Shown here: one piece after another, positions 23,188 to 35,030 of the stretch
Layout of the letters: each line of letters starts with the position of its first letter
Position numbering within the stretch: position 1 is the first letter of the stretch
From: Gnetum montanum
Taxonomy: Eukaryota; Streptophyta; Gnetopsida; Gnetales; Gnetaceae
Length of the DNA stretch: 64,000 nucleotides
Assembly (NCBI GenBank): GCA_015680685.1
Contig: MNCI01014507.1
Coordinates: 325,165 to 389,164, forward strand
Reading direction: 5' to 3'
Made by a program: the position numbers and the translations under genes
Notes under the pieces: generated by a model
What the model was told of the DNA's origin: nothing
The model's database searches: none
What the model saw: the letters and a program-made list of their open reading frames with translations, nothing else

Positions 23188-23205
23188 TGGCATTGTTGTC
23201 GGGGA
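23188..23205 (+). other. Primer-binding site of element A, tRNA-Asp type
   Basis: TGGCATTGTTGTCGGGGA matches the tRNA-Asp PBS at 14 of 18 positions. All four differences are C-to-T or G-to-A transitions, as expected from methyl-cytosine decay. Confidence 0.85.
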
Positions 23206-23473
23206 CTTTAGTTCTACATGCGCTATCTAAACTGAGTGAAACTTAATAACCTCATTGTTTGAACCCTAAGGGTCGAATATTATGAAAAAAAAATAGAATT
23301 ATAATTAAATTAAACCTTAACTGCACACTGCCTATAAGTCCATTAACATAAAATCTCTTCTTTTCATAGGAGCCTATCTCTACCCAGGGTAGACTAGGTG
23401 CCTCAAAAATACTGGGTGGTATATGCTCATCCTGATGAGTATGTACTAGACTTCACCTTCATCTTCCATCAAG

Positions 23474-25690
23474 ATGGAAGGAAACATTGTATTATTGCTT
23501 GATTGATCTATTCTAGTAATGCTCTAGCTAATGCTTGCACAACATGGGCTTCAACATCTTCATGGAGAGTATGAGATGCAAGATCCTGATTCAAGGGATT
23601 ATCATCCCATTGAAGGACAAAGGTTAAAGGATCATTAGGTAGAGCACTAACACGAGCTTATGAAGGGCAAGGGGTCAAACACTTTTCCACCTCCACTTGG
23701 CCCATTAGATGGAGGTGACTACTTCTTTAGTGATTCTCTTCTCTTTGACTTTGTTTATGAGGCCCTCAACCAGAATGTGCAATCCACAATTCATAATCTA
23801 GGTTCTGGTTAGAATGGATCCAATGACAAAAATGGATCTGGAGAGGCAACTCATCATAAGGGAGAAAAAGGAGGTCACGATCACAATCGTTGTTGTGATC
23901 ATGAAAGGTAGGATGATAGGCATCAATGTAGAGCAATTTTTCCTTCCTCTTCCCCTTCATCATCTTATTCTTCTTCTTCATCTAACTTAGATCACGGCTA
24001 CAAAGGGAATAACCATGATGGAGGTGACCGATGGGACTAGAACAACAAAAGGAACCATCAGGATAGTTGTAACTAGAGGCATGGACAATCAAGAGAGACC
24101 CATCATAAAGAAAGAAGGGCTAGTAGAGAACATTGTATGCACCATCACCATGGCCTTGATGAACCTCTACTCAACACTCAAGGCATGTTAAACATAGTAG
24201 AGGCTATGAGGATTCCAACAAGGCACGTAAAGAATATCATAATAAAGAGGTTGGACATGAACAACATCCCTCGGTTTGAGGGAGGATATGATGTTGATAT
24301 GAAAAATCATCTCTAGGTCTTCTAAAAGGCATGTGCCTTGTAGAATATTGAGAATGATTGGTAGAAGCTGAAATTATTTCCAAGAACACTCATAAAGGAA
24401 GCAAAAAATTGGTATCGATCCTTGGAACTAGAATCAATTAGGCGGTGGAGTACAATGTTGGAATTGTTCAATGAAAAATACCAAACATACTCTCAAGTGT
24501 CCAATCTAAGGAAGTAGATCCAATTGTGGAAACAAAGAAACCATGAGCCCTTGGATGTTACTATTGGCCAATACTATTCTCTACTACATAGGTATCCCAG
24601 CCATGGATACTCTTAGCTTAATCAACTTTGCCATATCATAGATGAGTTGTGGTCTAAAACAAGGAAAACCGTTGGCATCTATGCCCAAGGGATATTGACA
24701 GAGTTAAGTGCCCATTGAATCTAAAAATTAATTAAGCAGGTAGCCAAGGAGGAGGGAGAATTGAGAAAGCGAGAGAGTGCATAGGAATATAACAGGGATC
24801 CTTCTATCCATAAAAAGGGGGTTGAATTTTCTGATAGTGAGGATGAATTAACCAGAGATGAGGTGGCTAATTAAAAAACCTTTCCACTCTAGAAATTTCA
24901 ATCTAAAATCATAGCTAAGGTTGACCAATTATGGGACTCTATGGACAACAAGTTTCAAGCTATCTTAAAAATTAGTGAAGAGTCCAAGAAGCAAAGTGGT
25001 GAGTGTAAGCGTCGAAGACATAAGGAAGCTGAACATGCTATATTTAAGGGTAATTGTAAAATGGCTCTAATAGAGATGGTTTCAGATAGTGAGTTAGATG
25101 ATGATGGTGGATGTGACATTTATCAGTATGAACATCCATAGGGATGTTTCCCAATTGTGTTACACTTGTAGGAATTTAGGGTGTATGCCTTACATCCATG
25201 ACTTTCACAAAGGCAAACACACAAAAGATTGCCTTATCTACAAGGAAATGCTTAACAGTTCCACCAACCATAGCAACACTATCTAGTTTGAACTCCACTA
25301 CAACCCTATGAATTTTACTAGCAATGGCAACAACCATAATCATGGGCATTGATACCTCCAAGATAGCAACACCCTTACTAGCAGCTAGATCCCTATGGTT
25401 ACTATGTTTAGTAACCTTCATCTCCATGGGACTTCTCTAGTTATGTTGTTGCTTACCAACCTCACCACTATCCTCTTGAAATATACCAATAGTCCTATCC
25501 AAGGAGGGATACCACCTACTATGCTCATGCTCCTCCTATCCTTGTACATACTCCTACACAGCTACCACCTACTATGCTCATGCTCCTCCCATCCTTGTAC
25601 ATACTCCTACACAGCTACAACCTACTCCATCCATGCAAGGTGAATTTCCTATCCAACCATAGTAAAGAAATGCTATGAGGGTGGTTAATC
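23474..25690 (+). pseudogene. gag of element A, decayed
   Basis: Starts MEGNIVLLLD at 23474, with an early stop. The middle holds a low-complexity S/H/D/R-rich stretch (about 23850-24170). The capsid-like block follows from 24240: RLDMNNIPRFEGGYDVD, LFPRTLIKEAKNWYRSL, TMLELFNEKYQTYSQVSNLR and HEPLDVTIGQYYS. Downstream is a charged region (ISEESKKQSGECKRRRHKE). The 3' end is P/Y-rich and carries a 53-bp tandem duplication that shifts the frame. No clear CCHC knuckle is visible. About 15 in-frame stops. Confidence 0.75.
25511..25616. repeat. 53-bp tandem duplication in A gag
   Basis: Unit ACCACCTACTATGCTCATGC (first 20 bp) at 25511 and 25564, nearly identical through the whole 53 bp. Because 53 is not a multiple of three, it changes the reading frame. 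Confidence 0.9.
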
Positions 25691-25879
25691 TATAACTAGT
25701 TAACCCACTTGGTGGGTTAGAACCATGAACAATGAAAAGATCCTTCTTCCAACCTCATAGTCCACTAAAGCCCTAAAATACATCAATGGTTGGTAACCTT
25801 GCTCCTCCACCTTCCTTTGTCTCACCTTTATCCGAGTCCCCTTCAAACCAAAATCTCTCTTGAATCCATACTATAATGT

Positions 25880-26330
25880 TAACCCATGATGTATCTAATT
25901 GGATTTGAGCTAGTAACTTGCCTAGGAAGTTAGCTAATCCTAGGAGTCCCCTAGTATATTTGCAAATTACTAAGAATGAGCCTTGTAAAGCTCTTATTGA
26001 CTCTAGTTCTATCATTAATTTGATCTCACATGAGATGTACATAATGTGGAACCTTCCTTCCTTGAAGAAGAGCAACATCTAGCTAAAAATGATGTACCAG
26101 TCCATCACTATTCCATTGGGACTAGTAGAGGATATCGCAACCACTATTTATGGGTGGTCATATCTTGTCAACTTCCTAGTAATCAAGGTGGAGAACTACA
26201 AGGGAGACTTCCCAATTATTATGGAAAGGGCATGGTTAAGCACCGTTAATGCCAAAATGGGCATTAGAGATCTTTCCTTGAAGATATTTTAAAAAAATGA
26301 ATTTGGAAAGATGGAGAAGAAGAGGATCCC
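25880..26330 (+). pseudogene. Aspartic protease of element A, active site mutated
   Basis: Reads KALIDSSSIINLISHEMY then PLGLVEDIATTIYGWSYLVN and NYKGDFPIIMERAWLSTVNA. The catalytic triad position shows DSS instead of DSG or DTG. The flap and the later I-I-x-R-x-W-L block are recognisable. Homologous to D 56460-56830. It normally cleaves the Gag-Pol precursor. Confidence 0.75.
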
Positions 26331-26759
26331 ATGTATCGCGTACAAAAATTTAGGGTTTCATTGTATGTATAATTTATAGTCAGTGAAGCGAACATCTATC
26401 TTTGCATGTAAGTAGTGTGCACCAAAATCTGAAATCCAAAGATGCCTGTACATAGAAGTCACAAAACAAGAAGGCACCAAGTGGTTGATAGCTAATTCTA
26501 GTAGTAGTACATTATGCATGGAACCTACTGAGGGCCTAACATATAAATATGTTGCAAGTATGGATGAACTCGAGCAAGTTCATCACTACCTCTCTGAAGG
26601 AGTAAATGATGATGTTAATTAGGGAGAGTAGGAGATTCTTGACAATCTTAAACAAAAACCTCTTGAATTGAAGACACTCTTGGCTAGAATGGAGTATGTG
26701 TTCTTGAAAAATGGAAGGTTGGTCATAATTAATGCCAAGCTTGCTATAGAACAAAAGAA

Positions 26760-27560
26760 AATGTTGATGAAGGTTGCGGAAAAATGGTTAGCAACCTTTA
26801 CCTAGTCATATTTCAAGCTCATTGGTCTAGATCCAAGAATATGCTAGCATTGGATATACACTAACCTCGATGTTAAACTAAAATGTTAGCCATAGCAACA
26901 TTTGAATCCCTAATTAAAGTATATTATCAAAGAGGAGATTGAAAAACTCCTCCAGGTGGGATTCATCTACCATGTTGTAGACAATGAGTGGGTTTGTCCA
27001 CTCATGATTGTGCCCAAAAAAGAAGGCAAATGGTGGGTGTGCATCAACTTTTGGTTGCTCAACATGGCAACTTTCAAAGATCATTTTCTGTTGCCTTTTG
27101 TTGACCAAGAGCTAGACACCATTTCTAGGCATAGCTATTACAGCTTTTTGGATAGTTATAGTGACTATAAACAAATTTGGATTGCATTAGAGAATTAGAA
27201 AAAGATGACTTTCACAAGTCATTGGGGAAATTTTTCTTACCATCAAATGCCATTTGGTCTATGTAATGGCCCAGCCACATTTTAATGATTTCTCGTTAGC
27301 ATTTTTCAATAACAAATTGGCAGTTGGGTAGATATCTTCATGGATGACTTTTCTACCTATGTAGCTATGTTTGAGCAAGCCCTAGACCATCTTGAGTAGG
27401 TGTTGAGGAGATGTGTTGAAACAAACCTCTAGCTCAATTAGCAAAAGAGTCATCTTATGGTCCAAGAAGGCACATTCTTGGGGCATCGTACCTCAAAAGT
27501 AGGAGTTGAGATAGATCCTAAAAAATAAGGGTCATCTAAGGAATAGCTTGTCAACCTAAA
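26760..27560 (+). pseudogene. Reverse transcriptase of element A
   Basis: Motifs in order: IKEEIEKLLQVGFIYHV, WVCPLMIVPKKEGKWWVCIN, DHFLLPFVDQELDTI, YYSFLDSYSDYKQI, YHQMPFGLCNGPATF, VDIFMDDFSTYV, GTFLGHRTSKVGVEIDP. The catalytic FMDDF box at about 27340 is intact. The first motif shows SYSDY where a G-Y block is usual. There are several stops. The F-M-D-D-F form fits the Tat/Athila side of Ty3/gypsy. Confidence 0.88.
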
Positions 27561-27572
27561 ATAGTTAAAGAA

Positions 27573-28190
27573 GTGCAGTCATTCCTTAGTCATATGGGCT
27601 ACTATCGGTGCTTCATCAAGAATTTTTCCAAAATCATCAAGCTTTTGGTGAAATTAACAAAGAAGGATGCATCATTCATTTGGACCCCTACATGTGAAAC
27701 AACATTTCAGAAACTAAAGCAGAAGCTTGTTGAAACCCCCATTCTACAAGCACCTGATTTGTCTAGGCCATTTCATGTGATGACTGATGCATCAAATTAT
27801 GCTTTGGGGGTAGTGCTTACATTGATGGATGATAAAAAAAATCCATATTACATTCACTACATAAGATGAAGTATTGTAGGTGCATAGCTGAACTACACCA
27901 CCATAGAAAAGGAGTTTATGGTAGTGGTGTTCGCATTAGAGAAGTTCATGCACTATGTGCTTAGGTATAAAGTGTTCATGCACATAGATCATAACACCAT
28001 CTTATTTTTAATGAATAAACCAATGGTGAGCCCCTGTGTCATATGGTGGCTCATGATTTTGCAAAAGTTCGATCTCATGATGGTAGATTGAAAAGATGTA
28101 GAGAATGTGGTCACTGACCACTTATCATGACTAAGATGGAATGACAAGGAGAAAGAGGATCCATTATCTGATCAGTTTCCTAATGAATTT
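27573..28190 (+). pseudogene. RNase H of element A
   Basis: Follows RT with the connection YYRCFIKNFSKIIKLLVKLT and TTFQKLKQKLVETPILQAPD. It then has the RNase H core with DASNYALGVVLTLMDDKKNP (first Asp), TIEKEFMVVVFALEKFMHYV (Glu) and MHIDHNTILFLMNK (Asp). All three metal-binding residues are visible. The first 98 codons (27573-27866) are open; two further frames continue with stops. It degrades the RNA strand during cDNA synthesis. Confidence 0.85.
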
Positions 28191-28199
28191 CTCCTTTTA

Positions 28200-29490
28200 G
28201 GGGCGATTAATGCATAAATGCCTGATGAACCAAAATGGTATGACACCATCCTCACTTATCTGCTCAAGAAAGAATTGCCGCAAGGGTTGGACACTAGAAA
28301 GAAATAACAGTTTCTTCAGCAAGTTAAGCATTTCATGGAAATTGACAAGAACCTTTATAAAGTATATCCTGATGGCTTGGTATGCTAGTGTGTCCCTAAC
28401 ACAGATCAACTACACATTCTCTAGGATGCTCACAAAGCCCCTTGTGAGGGCCATTATGCACTGCCATAAAAATCCTCATGGCAGGATATTACTGGCCAAT
28501 AATCTTCAAGGATTCACACCAATTCGTTCGTGCTTGTGATCATTATCAGAGGGATGGTGGAATGAAAACTTAAATGAAGGGGCCACAAAAATCGATTCAG
28601 CCTCTTGAGCCATTCGATATTTGGGGCATTAACTTTATGGGTCCCATCACACCTTTGTTAAATAGAAAGACATATATCATAATCATAGTTAATTATTGCA
28701 CTAAGTGGGCAAAAGTAGCAACCATCACCAACTGTACATCCACTAGTGCTACTCAGTTTTTACAAAAAAAATGTCATAAATAGGTTTGGTGTGCCTCATG
28801 CATTAATTTTTGATAATGGAACTCATTTTATAGGTGCCACTTTCTGGAAACTTATGCAGTGCTTAGGGGTTGAGCACAAACTCACAACACCATATCACCC
28901 CCAAGCCAATGGTCAAGTTGAGGTCACTAATTGGAAGATTACAAAAACTCTAATGCACACCATTAGCAAATACCAAAGATACTGGAGGAAAAAATTAAAT
29001 GATGCCCTTTGGACCTATCACTCCACATGGAATCTTCCCATAGGTTATTCTTCCTATGAGCTAATGTATGGAAAACTACCAACATTACCCATCCAATCCA
29101 AGCTTCGTACACTCTCTACAGCTTGTGACATTGACCTGAATCTAAGTTTAGCATAGGAAGAACGATTAATGAACCTCAACTTACTAGATGAAAATTAGTT
29201 AATGCCCATATCATCCAATGAAATGTATAAGGCATTCAACAAGGAATTCCAGGACCTCAAAATAAGAAAAGTTAAGTTTTAACTAGGCAACAAGGTCCTC
29301 TACTAGAATCTTACACATGTACCCCAATGAACCAAATTTCAAACGTTTTGGGAAGGACCTTACATTATTGATGATAATTTTCCATATAGGGCCATGATTA
29401 TCTATAAACCTGATAGCTTAGAGAAGAAACAATTAGTCAACATCCAACAAGTGAAATCTTTCCATGAGCCTAAGCCAAACAACTCAACAA
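28200..29490 (+). pseudogene. Integrase of element A, first catalytic Asp lost
   Basis: The N-terminal zinc region is recognisable near 28420-28560 (DAHKAPCEGHYA, FVRACDHYQRDGG) but split by frameshifts. Core: FDIWGINFMGPITPL, where the catalytic Asp of W-G-I-D has become Asn (G-to-A). The second frame (28746-29153) reads VINRFGVPHALIFDNGTHF (second Asp) and TTPYHPQANGQVEVTN (Glu). The C-terminal part follows with KLRTLSTACDIDLNLSL and GPYIIDDNFPY. The lost first Asp alone would abolish strand transfer. Confidence 0.87.
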
Positions 29491-29544
29491 ACACCTTGAC
29501 AGATGGACAACCACACTCACTCTTTTAGATCTCCCCCTTCCAAC

Positions 29545-29558
29545 TTAGTCATGGGGGA
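29545..29558 (+). other. Internal polypurine-tract-like copy after pol (element A)
   Basis: TTAGTCATGGGGGA just past the end of pol repeats the true PPT core at 31553-31564. Counterparts stand at the same place in D (60038) and B (about 37291). Confidence 0.55.
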
Positions 29559-29559
29559 T

Positions 29560-31215
29560 ATGGCCACCCATACTAAAACCTTACGTAGCTCCTCAGTCTT
29601 TTGACTTTTTTTTACACATTTTTGGTTTTACAACTTTGTGTTTTTATATTCTTTGTTTTACATCTTTTTGTTTTTCAGGTTATTGATCTTTTCTAAGTTT
29701 TTTTTAAACCATCATTAATATAGTTTATATTTATTTCATATTCTTTTACTTTCTTTTATATTTTCTTATGTTTGATGTGTCTCTCTACTCTTTCTACTAA
29801 TAAGGTGTTAGGTACAATGGTAATGTGCTACTCGATGGTGGTATGTTTCATTTGTAATTTCATTGTTGATGTTTGGTTTCTGACTTTGAATGTTATTACT
29901 GACAACTAGGACATGGTTTCTTTGCATGTAATAGGCAATGAGTCCACATCATACACCCATCCACATACTCTATGGTTTTCCATATTTTGGAAACATGTAG
30001 TTTCTTTTTCATTAATGCAACTTTAATAAATTGGTAAGTTGTGTAGTTTCTGGAATTGGGAAGGAATCAAAGGTTTGGACAGGGTGTGGCTTCAAAGGGA
30101 TGTGGTATTCTTCATGATTTTCTATTTTCTTGTGTGGGGGAGTGTCCTTGTGATCCTCTCACCGTTCTATGTCATTTCACAATAGGAAGTCAAATAAGTC
30201 CTTGCATAGTATGGTTCTCATCGAAAAAAAATAGAAAGAAGATGAGGATTCAAAGGACACCCCTTGGACAAAATAAATGTGAAAACACATGGGTCTTTGC
30301 ATGGTGTGGTTTCCATTAAAAAAAATGAAAATTCAAAGCACATCCCTTAGACCAAATAAAAGGGCTACAAGCACTAGTTGTGGGACTTATCTTGTCTCCT
30401 CTAATTAAGGCCCTTTCTCACTTCCTACTTTCTCTCCAATTTGGAATGGTGGTTTTTTTGTGGGAGCATTCTTGTGTCTCAGGGGATGGACTAGTCTTAG
30501 AATGTTGATGCGAAGTTACTAAAAGTGGTTGATCTTGGTTTGGAATAAGGATGGATCCTACCAAGTTATTTAATCACAAACTCCACAAGGAACTTCATGT
30601 GACCATAATTAGGAACTCAATTCCACGCTCTCTATCATCCATCTATGCTTTTCATGCCTCACTTCACTACCAATTTCATGTTTTGATTCATTGTTTCGGT
30701 TTGATGTGTCTAGTTTCTTAGTCAGTTACTTCTAGGTTTTTGTACTTAACATTCTATAACAATTCATCATCCATGGTGCCCACAGACTCCTTGGTTTGAA
30801 GTTATGAAAGGGCATAAAAAGCTTATGCCTACTTTGGGGATGACCCACTTGCATCTCTTTTGGTTTAGTTAAGTTAAGTTCTTTACCCTTAGACATTGTT
30901 ACAATCAAATTCTTTTTATTTACCCCATCCATGCCATCCAATTGTACGCATCTTCACAATTGTTTTTAGTGAATTCCTTATTTTTATTATTGTGAATTTC
31001 TATACCCTCTTTCCAGTGTTCCTTGTGTTAAGATTTTTCTAAATTTTATGGACTGCTTCTCTTAATTAACCCATTCGCAAATATTACCATTAATACTATC
31101 AAGCAACCAATCTATCACAATCACAACTCAGCTAGATGAAATCACTGATGAGACAAGGTATTCAGTTGTTATCTATTACACTTTATATACTAATCCTTGA
31201 TTTTTTTTCACTATA
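29560..31215 (+). other. Post-pol non-coding region of element A
   Basis: 1.6 kb of T-rich then mixed sequence. A stretch of about 100 bp is repeated in tandem (GCATAGTATGGTTCTC near 30206, GCATGGTGTGGTTTCC near 30300, each followed by an A run and ATTCAAAG). It aligns in part with C 3600-4500 and D 60600-61450. Confidence 0.6.
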
Positions 31216-31482
31216 GTGGGGAACATGGACTGGAAGTGGGACTATCTTCACCAAGGAGGATGCAACAATATCACTCATAGGAGATTGTTTAAGACCATTG
31301 GATCTTTTCTACCTCTCCCTCATTCTTCTATTGCCAAGAAGGGTTGGATGTCCATTGGATCCGAGGGTGCTCTTTTCTTTGGTCATGAACACCTAATTTT
31401 GTACACAATTGTAATGTTGTATGATTGGGCACCTCTATATTTGTCTATTTCCTCTATTTCACTCAACATGTCAGTCGAATAG
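31216..31482 (+). CDS. Hypothetical 88-codon frame before the A 3' LTR
   Basis: Open from ATG 31216 to TAG 31482: MGNMDWKWDYLHQGG, FKTIGSFLPLPHS, KGWMSIGSEGALFFGHEH, then a hydrophobic LILYTIVMLYDWAPLYL. No counterpart was seen in C or D at this place. The hydrophobic end could be a membrane segment, but there is no other evidence that it is a gene. Possibly the remains of a shorter post-pol frame, possibly chance. Confidence 0.25.
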   Translation: MGNMDWKWDYLHQGGCNNITHRRLFKTIGSFLPLPHSSIAKKGWMSIGSEGALFFGHEHLILYTIVMLYDWAPLYLSISSISLNMSVE

Positions 31483-31552
31483 TCCACACCTCCTAATATA
31501 TTTTGTAAAGGACTTGCTCCTCTTCTTCTATACTCAAGGACAATTTTTCATT

Positions 31553-31566
31553 TAGTCATGGGGGCA
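31553..31566 (+). other. Polypurine tract of element A
   Basis: TAGTCATGGGGGCA directly before the 3' LTR start TGATAAATTG. Confidence 0.8.
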
Positions 31567-32406
31567 TGATAAATTGTGTTTTTCATAAGCTCTAATATCT
31601 AAGTGGCTACAATATCAAGTACATGATATCGGGTATGCGCTATCGTGACCCAAGATGCGATATCAAACATTCAATATCATAGGGTTACTGCTGGATCTAT
31701 AAATACAGCCCCTAGGCACACGATTGAGAGTATTTTTTGGCAGTCAAGTATTGAAGCTCTTGTAGTTTTTCCATTTGAGAGTTAGAGTATTTTCCAAGTG
31801 CCTATAGTAGGAGGTCTAAGTATGAACAGATCTTTATTCAAGCATTGATGTACCTAAACATACCATTGTGTTGGCAATAAAGACGAACTCTTCAATTCAT
31901 CCTTGCAGCACTTGAGACTTTCTTTCTTATTCATTAACATTATTCATGTAGAAATTAATTTTGATTAACCAAACAACTCACTAAAATACACAAGCATGAC
32001 CCCCTTTGAACATACGTGTGACACTTGGTAGCTCAAAAACGATTATCATTTGACAACCTAGTAGTGTTTACACAAAGTTCTGGATGTGTCTAGGAAGTGG
32101 GAATAGTTACTTGTGTTAGGCTAGATAAGATCATAGCTTTCTTAGCACTTAATCACTCTCACTTTTATTCTTGTTCTAGGTGAGTAAATTGATAAAACAC
32201 AAAATAATAAAAATCTTACGCCTCAGTCACACTTAATCATACAATTGCATTCCACAAGTGTGACTGGGAAGACAACAAATGGAAAACACACACACACGAT
32301 TTAGCTCTAGCATACTTTGTAATTAAAGTCTATGAAATTCAACTAGATCACACGTGAACATCTATGATTCGTATGGTTGGGTGTAGGGGTACCTCACCAT
32401 TCGTTA
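31567..32406 (+). repeat. Element A 3' LTR
   Basis: 840 bp, TGATAAATTG to TTCGTTA (terminal CA mutated to TA). GATATC-type words lie at 31590-31680 and TATAAATA at about 31698. The clear difference from the 5' LTR is an internal loss of about 30 bp plus scattered transitions. Confidence 0.93.
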
Positions 32407-32411
32407 GTTAG
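32407..32411. repeat. Target-site duplication of element A, right
   Basis: GTTAG, identical to 22313-22317; element B RT resumes at 32412. Confidence 0.9.
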
Positions 32412-33430
32412 GATTACTATAGCTTTCTTCATAGGTACTCTAGTTATAACTAGATCAATATGGCATTAAAGAATCAAGCCAAAATTTGCTTCATTTATCC
32501 ACTAGGAACTTTTACCTTTAAACACATGCCCTTTAGGTTGTGTAATGTCCCATCCATATTCCAATGACTTGTGATGTCTATGTTCCAAAATTACATTGAT
32601 AAAAGTATGAAAGTCTTTATAGATGAATTTTATACCTATGGAAAATCATTTTAGGAAGCCTTAGATATTCTTGAAGCTCTTCTATGCCATTACTTTTAAT
32701 TAAATCTAAAGTTACATTGAATAAAGATATAATTGACGGTGACTAAGGACATTATTCTTAGCCATAAAGTTTCAAATAAGGGGATTGAAGTTGATCCTAA
32801 CAAGATCTGAATCATCAAGAACATGACACAAATTTCCATGATGGTTAAATAGGTGAGATCTTTTGTTGTTCATACTAGCTATTATCATCTATTCATTAAA
32901 GATTATTCTAGAACAGCTAGGCCTCTATTTGAACTCATGAAGAAAGATGTTTTGTTCTTTTAGAACAAGGAATGAAAAAATGTCTTTTAATGTTTGAAGG
33001 AAAGGCTAATACAAACTCCTTTATTGCAGAGTCTTAACTAGATTCAACTATTTCACATAATGAAATATGCTTATATTGTTTCATTAGGTGTTTTCTTAAT
33101 GTGGTTTGATGAGAAGAGAAGTCCCTACTACATTTACTATGCAAGATAAAGAATTCTGGGGTCTCAATTAAACTAAACTATCTCAAAGAATAAGTTGATG
33201 GCCATCATTTTTGCACTTCAAAAATTCAAACATTATGTTTTGGGGTGAAAAAATTTCATTCACACAGATCATAGCACCAGTTGATTTCTCATGAACAAAC
33301 TGAATGTTAATCCTTGTGTGATCCTATGGTTGCTTCTCTTCTAAGAATTTGATCTTTACATGATTGATCACAAGGGTGCAAAGACTATGGTGGCAAATCA
33401 TCTATCATAATTATGAATTATCAACAAGAA
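32412..33430 (+). pseudogene. Element B RT (palm onward) and RNase H
   Basis: Continues the RT interrupted at 22312: DYYSFLHRYSSYNQINMAL, FTFKHMPFRLCNVPSIFQ, MKVFIDEFYTYGKSF. The catalytic box reads FIDEF, so the second Asp has become Glu. RNase H follows: LKERLIQTPLLQSLN, a decayed D-A-S box (MKYAYIVSLGVFL), then FALQKFKHYVLG and FIHTDHSTS. About ten stops. Confidence 0.8.
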
Positions 33431-33479
33431 AAAAGGTGTTCTTCTTAATGACTTTCTATATGATCATATTTATAAAGTC

Positions 33480-35030
33480 ATTTTCAACTTGAAGAGTGAA
33501 GGTAAATGCCCATGGTATATAGACATTCTTAATTAGCTAGTGGCCCAGAAGCTTCCCCCTAGGTGGAATAAATGCAAAATCCAATGATTTCAACACCAAT
33601 TCAAGCCTTACCTAGTTATAAAGGGGCATCTCTACAAGAGATGTTTTAATAGCCTTATAAGGTTGTGTGTTCCTAAAGAAAGATAACCATCATGGTGTGT
33701 TCCTAAAGGTCATGTGTTTTAATGTGCATCATGGTGTGTGTGGTGGAAACTATGCTAGAAAGATGACCATGTCAAAGCTACTATTCATGGGCTATTTTTG
33801 GCCCACCATGTTCCGTGATGCTCAACACTTCATGTGTTGCTATGACAAGTGTCAATGTCAGGGAGATATGTCCTTGCATATGGATGAACCATAGTAGTGG
33901 ATCTAACCACTAGAACCCTTTAACATATGGGGGATTGACTTCATTGATTCCATCTCTTCAATATCCAATGATAAGGCATATATTATTGTATGCATAGTCT
34001 ATTGTATGAAGTGAATGGAAGAAAATACTATTAAATATTGATTATCTATCATTGTAGTGCACTTCCTTCAAAAAAATGCACTTTGCAAGTTCAATATGTT
34101 GTGAATCTTAATCTTCAATAATAGTACATATTTTACTAATAAGATTTTCAAAAATTTATTGTAATCTAGTGGAGTTAATCATAAGTTAATTTCCCCTTAT
34201 CATCTATAGGCAAATGGCTAGGTAGAAATTACTAACCATGAAATTGTTAAAATACTTAGGAAGATAGTTAGTAGGTACAAAGAGATTGAGCCAACAAGCT
34301 TAATGATACTCTCTAGGCCTATTGAATGACATGGAAAAATCTCATTTATTACACATTGTTCAAGCTATTATATGAACAAGTTCCATTCCTAGCTAGTGAT
34401 CTTGAAATGAGAACCTTAGGTAGTGTTAGAAATTTTGGTATGACCTTAGATTCTACTAAAAAAGAGATGTTTCTTAACCTCAACCTCCTCAATGAGAATC
34501 ATAAAATCATCTTGATGCACAATGAGTTAGAACATTCCAACACCAAGGCTCATCACAATATTTGTACCAAAGATTTTGACTTCAAACTAGATGATAAGGT
34601 GCTCTATTTTAATTTGCTATACTTGGCCCAATTAGATAAGTTTTAATTTCAATGGAAAGAATCATACATTGTTCAAGCTATTATATGAACAAGTTCCATT
34701 CCTAGCTAGTGATCTTGAAATGAGAACCTTAGGTAGTGTTATAAATTTTGGTATGACCTTAGATTCTGCTAAAAAAGAGATGTTTCTTAACCTCAACCTC
34801 CTCAATGAGAATCATAAAATCATCTTGATGCACAATGAGTTAGAACATTCCAACACCAAGGCTCATCACAATATTTGTACCAAATATTTTGACTTCAAAC
34901 TAGATGATAAGGTCCTCTATTTTAATTTGCTATACTTGGCCCAATTGGATAAGTTTCAATTTCAATGGAAAGAATCATACATTGTCCATACTAGTCACCA
35001 ATGTGGAACAACACATTTGCCATCCTAATG
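33480..35030 (+). pseudogene. Element B integrase, decayed, with internal tandem duplication
   Basis: Recognisable pieces: GNYARKMTMSKLLFMGYFWP and CCYDKCQCQGD (the zinc region, with Cys pair), EPFNIWGIDFID-like at 33920, then a very stop-rich core. The C-terminal segment LYEQVPFLASDLEMRTLG, HNICTKDFDFKLDDKVLYF occurs twice through a 313-bp tandem duplication (34353-34665 and 34666-34978), in two different frames. Confidence 0.75.
34353..34978. repeat. 313-bp direct tandem duplication in B integrase
   Basis: Both units start ACATTGTTCAAGCTATTATA. I count about six differences over 313 bp, far fewer than the decay of the element as a whole would suggest. Unit 1 has TTTTAATTTC (a stop) where unit 2 keeps TTTCAATTTC. 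Confidence 0.92.

Larger units (their letters stand above)
22318..32406 (+). mobile_element. Element A: complete-length Ty3/gypsy retrotransposon nested in B
   Basis: 10,089 bp with both LTRs, PBS, gag, protease, RT, RNase H, integrase, internal and terminal polypurine tracts, and matching 5-bp target duplications. It sits inside the RT region of B. The coding frames have scattered stops (mostly TAG or TAA where CAG or CAA is expected) and a few shifts. Several catalytic residues are lost, so it is not autonomous. It shares post-pol sequence with elements C and D but not their extra frame. Confidence 0.93.
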
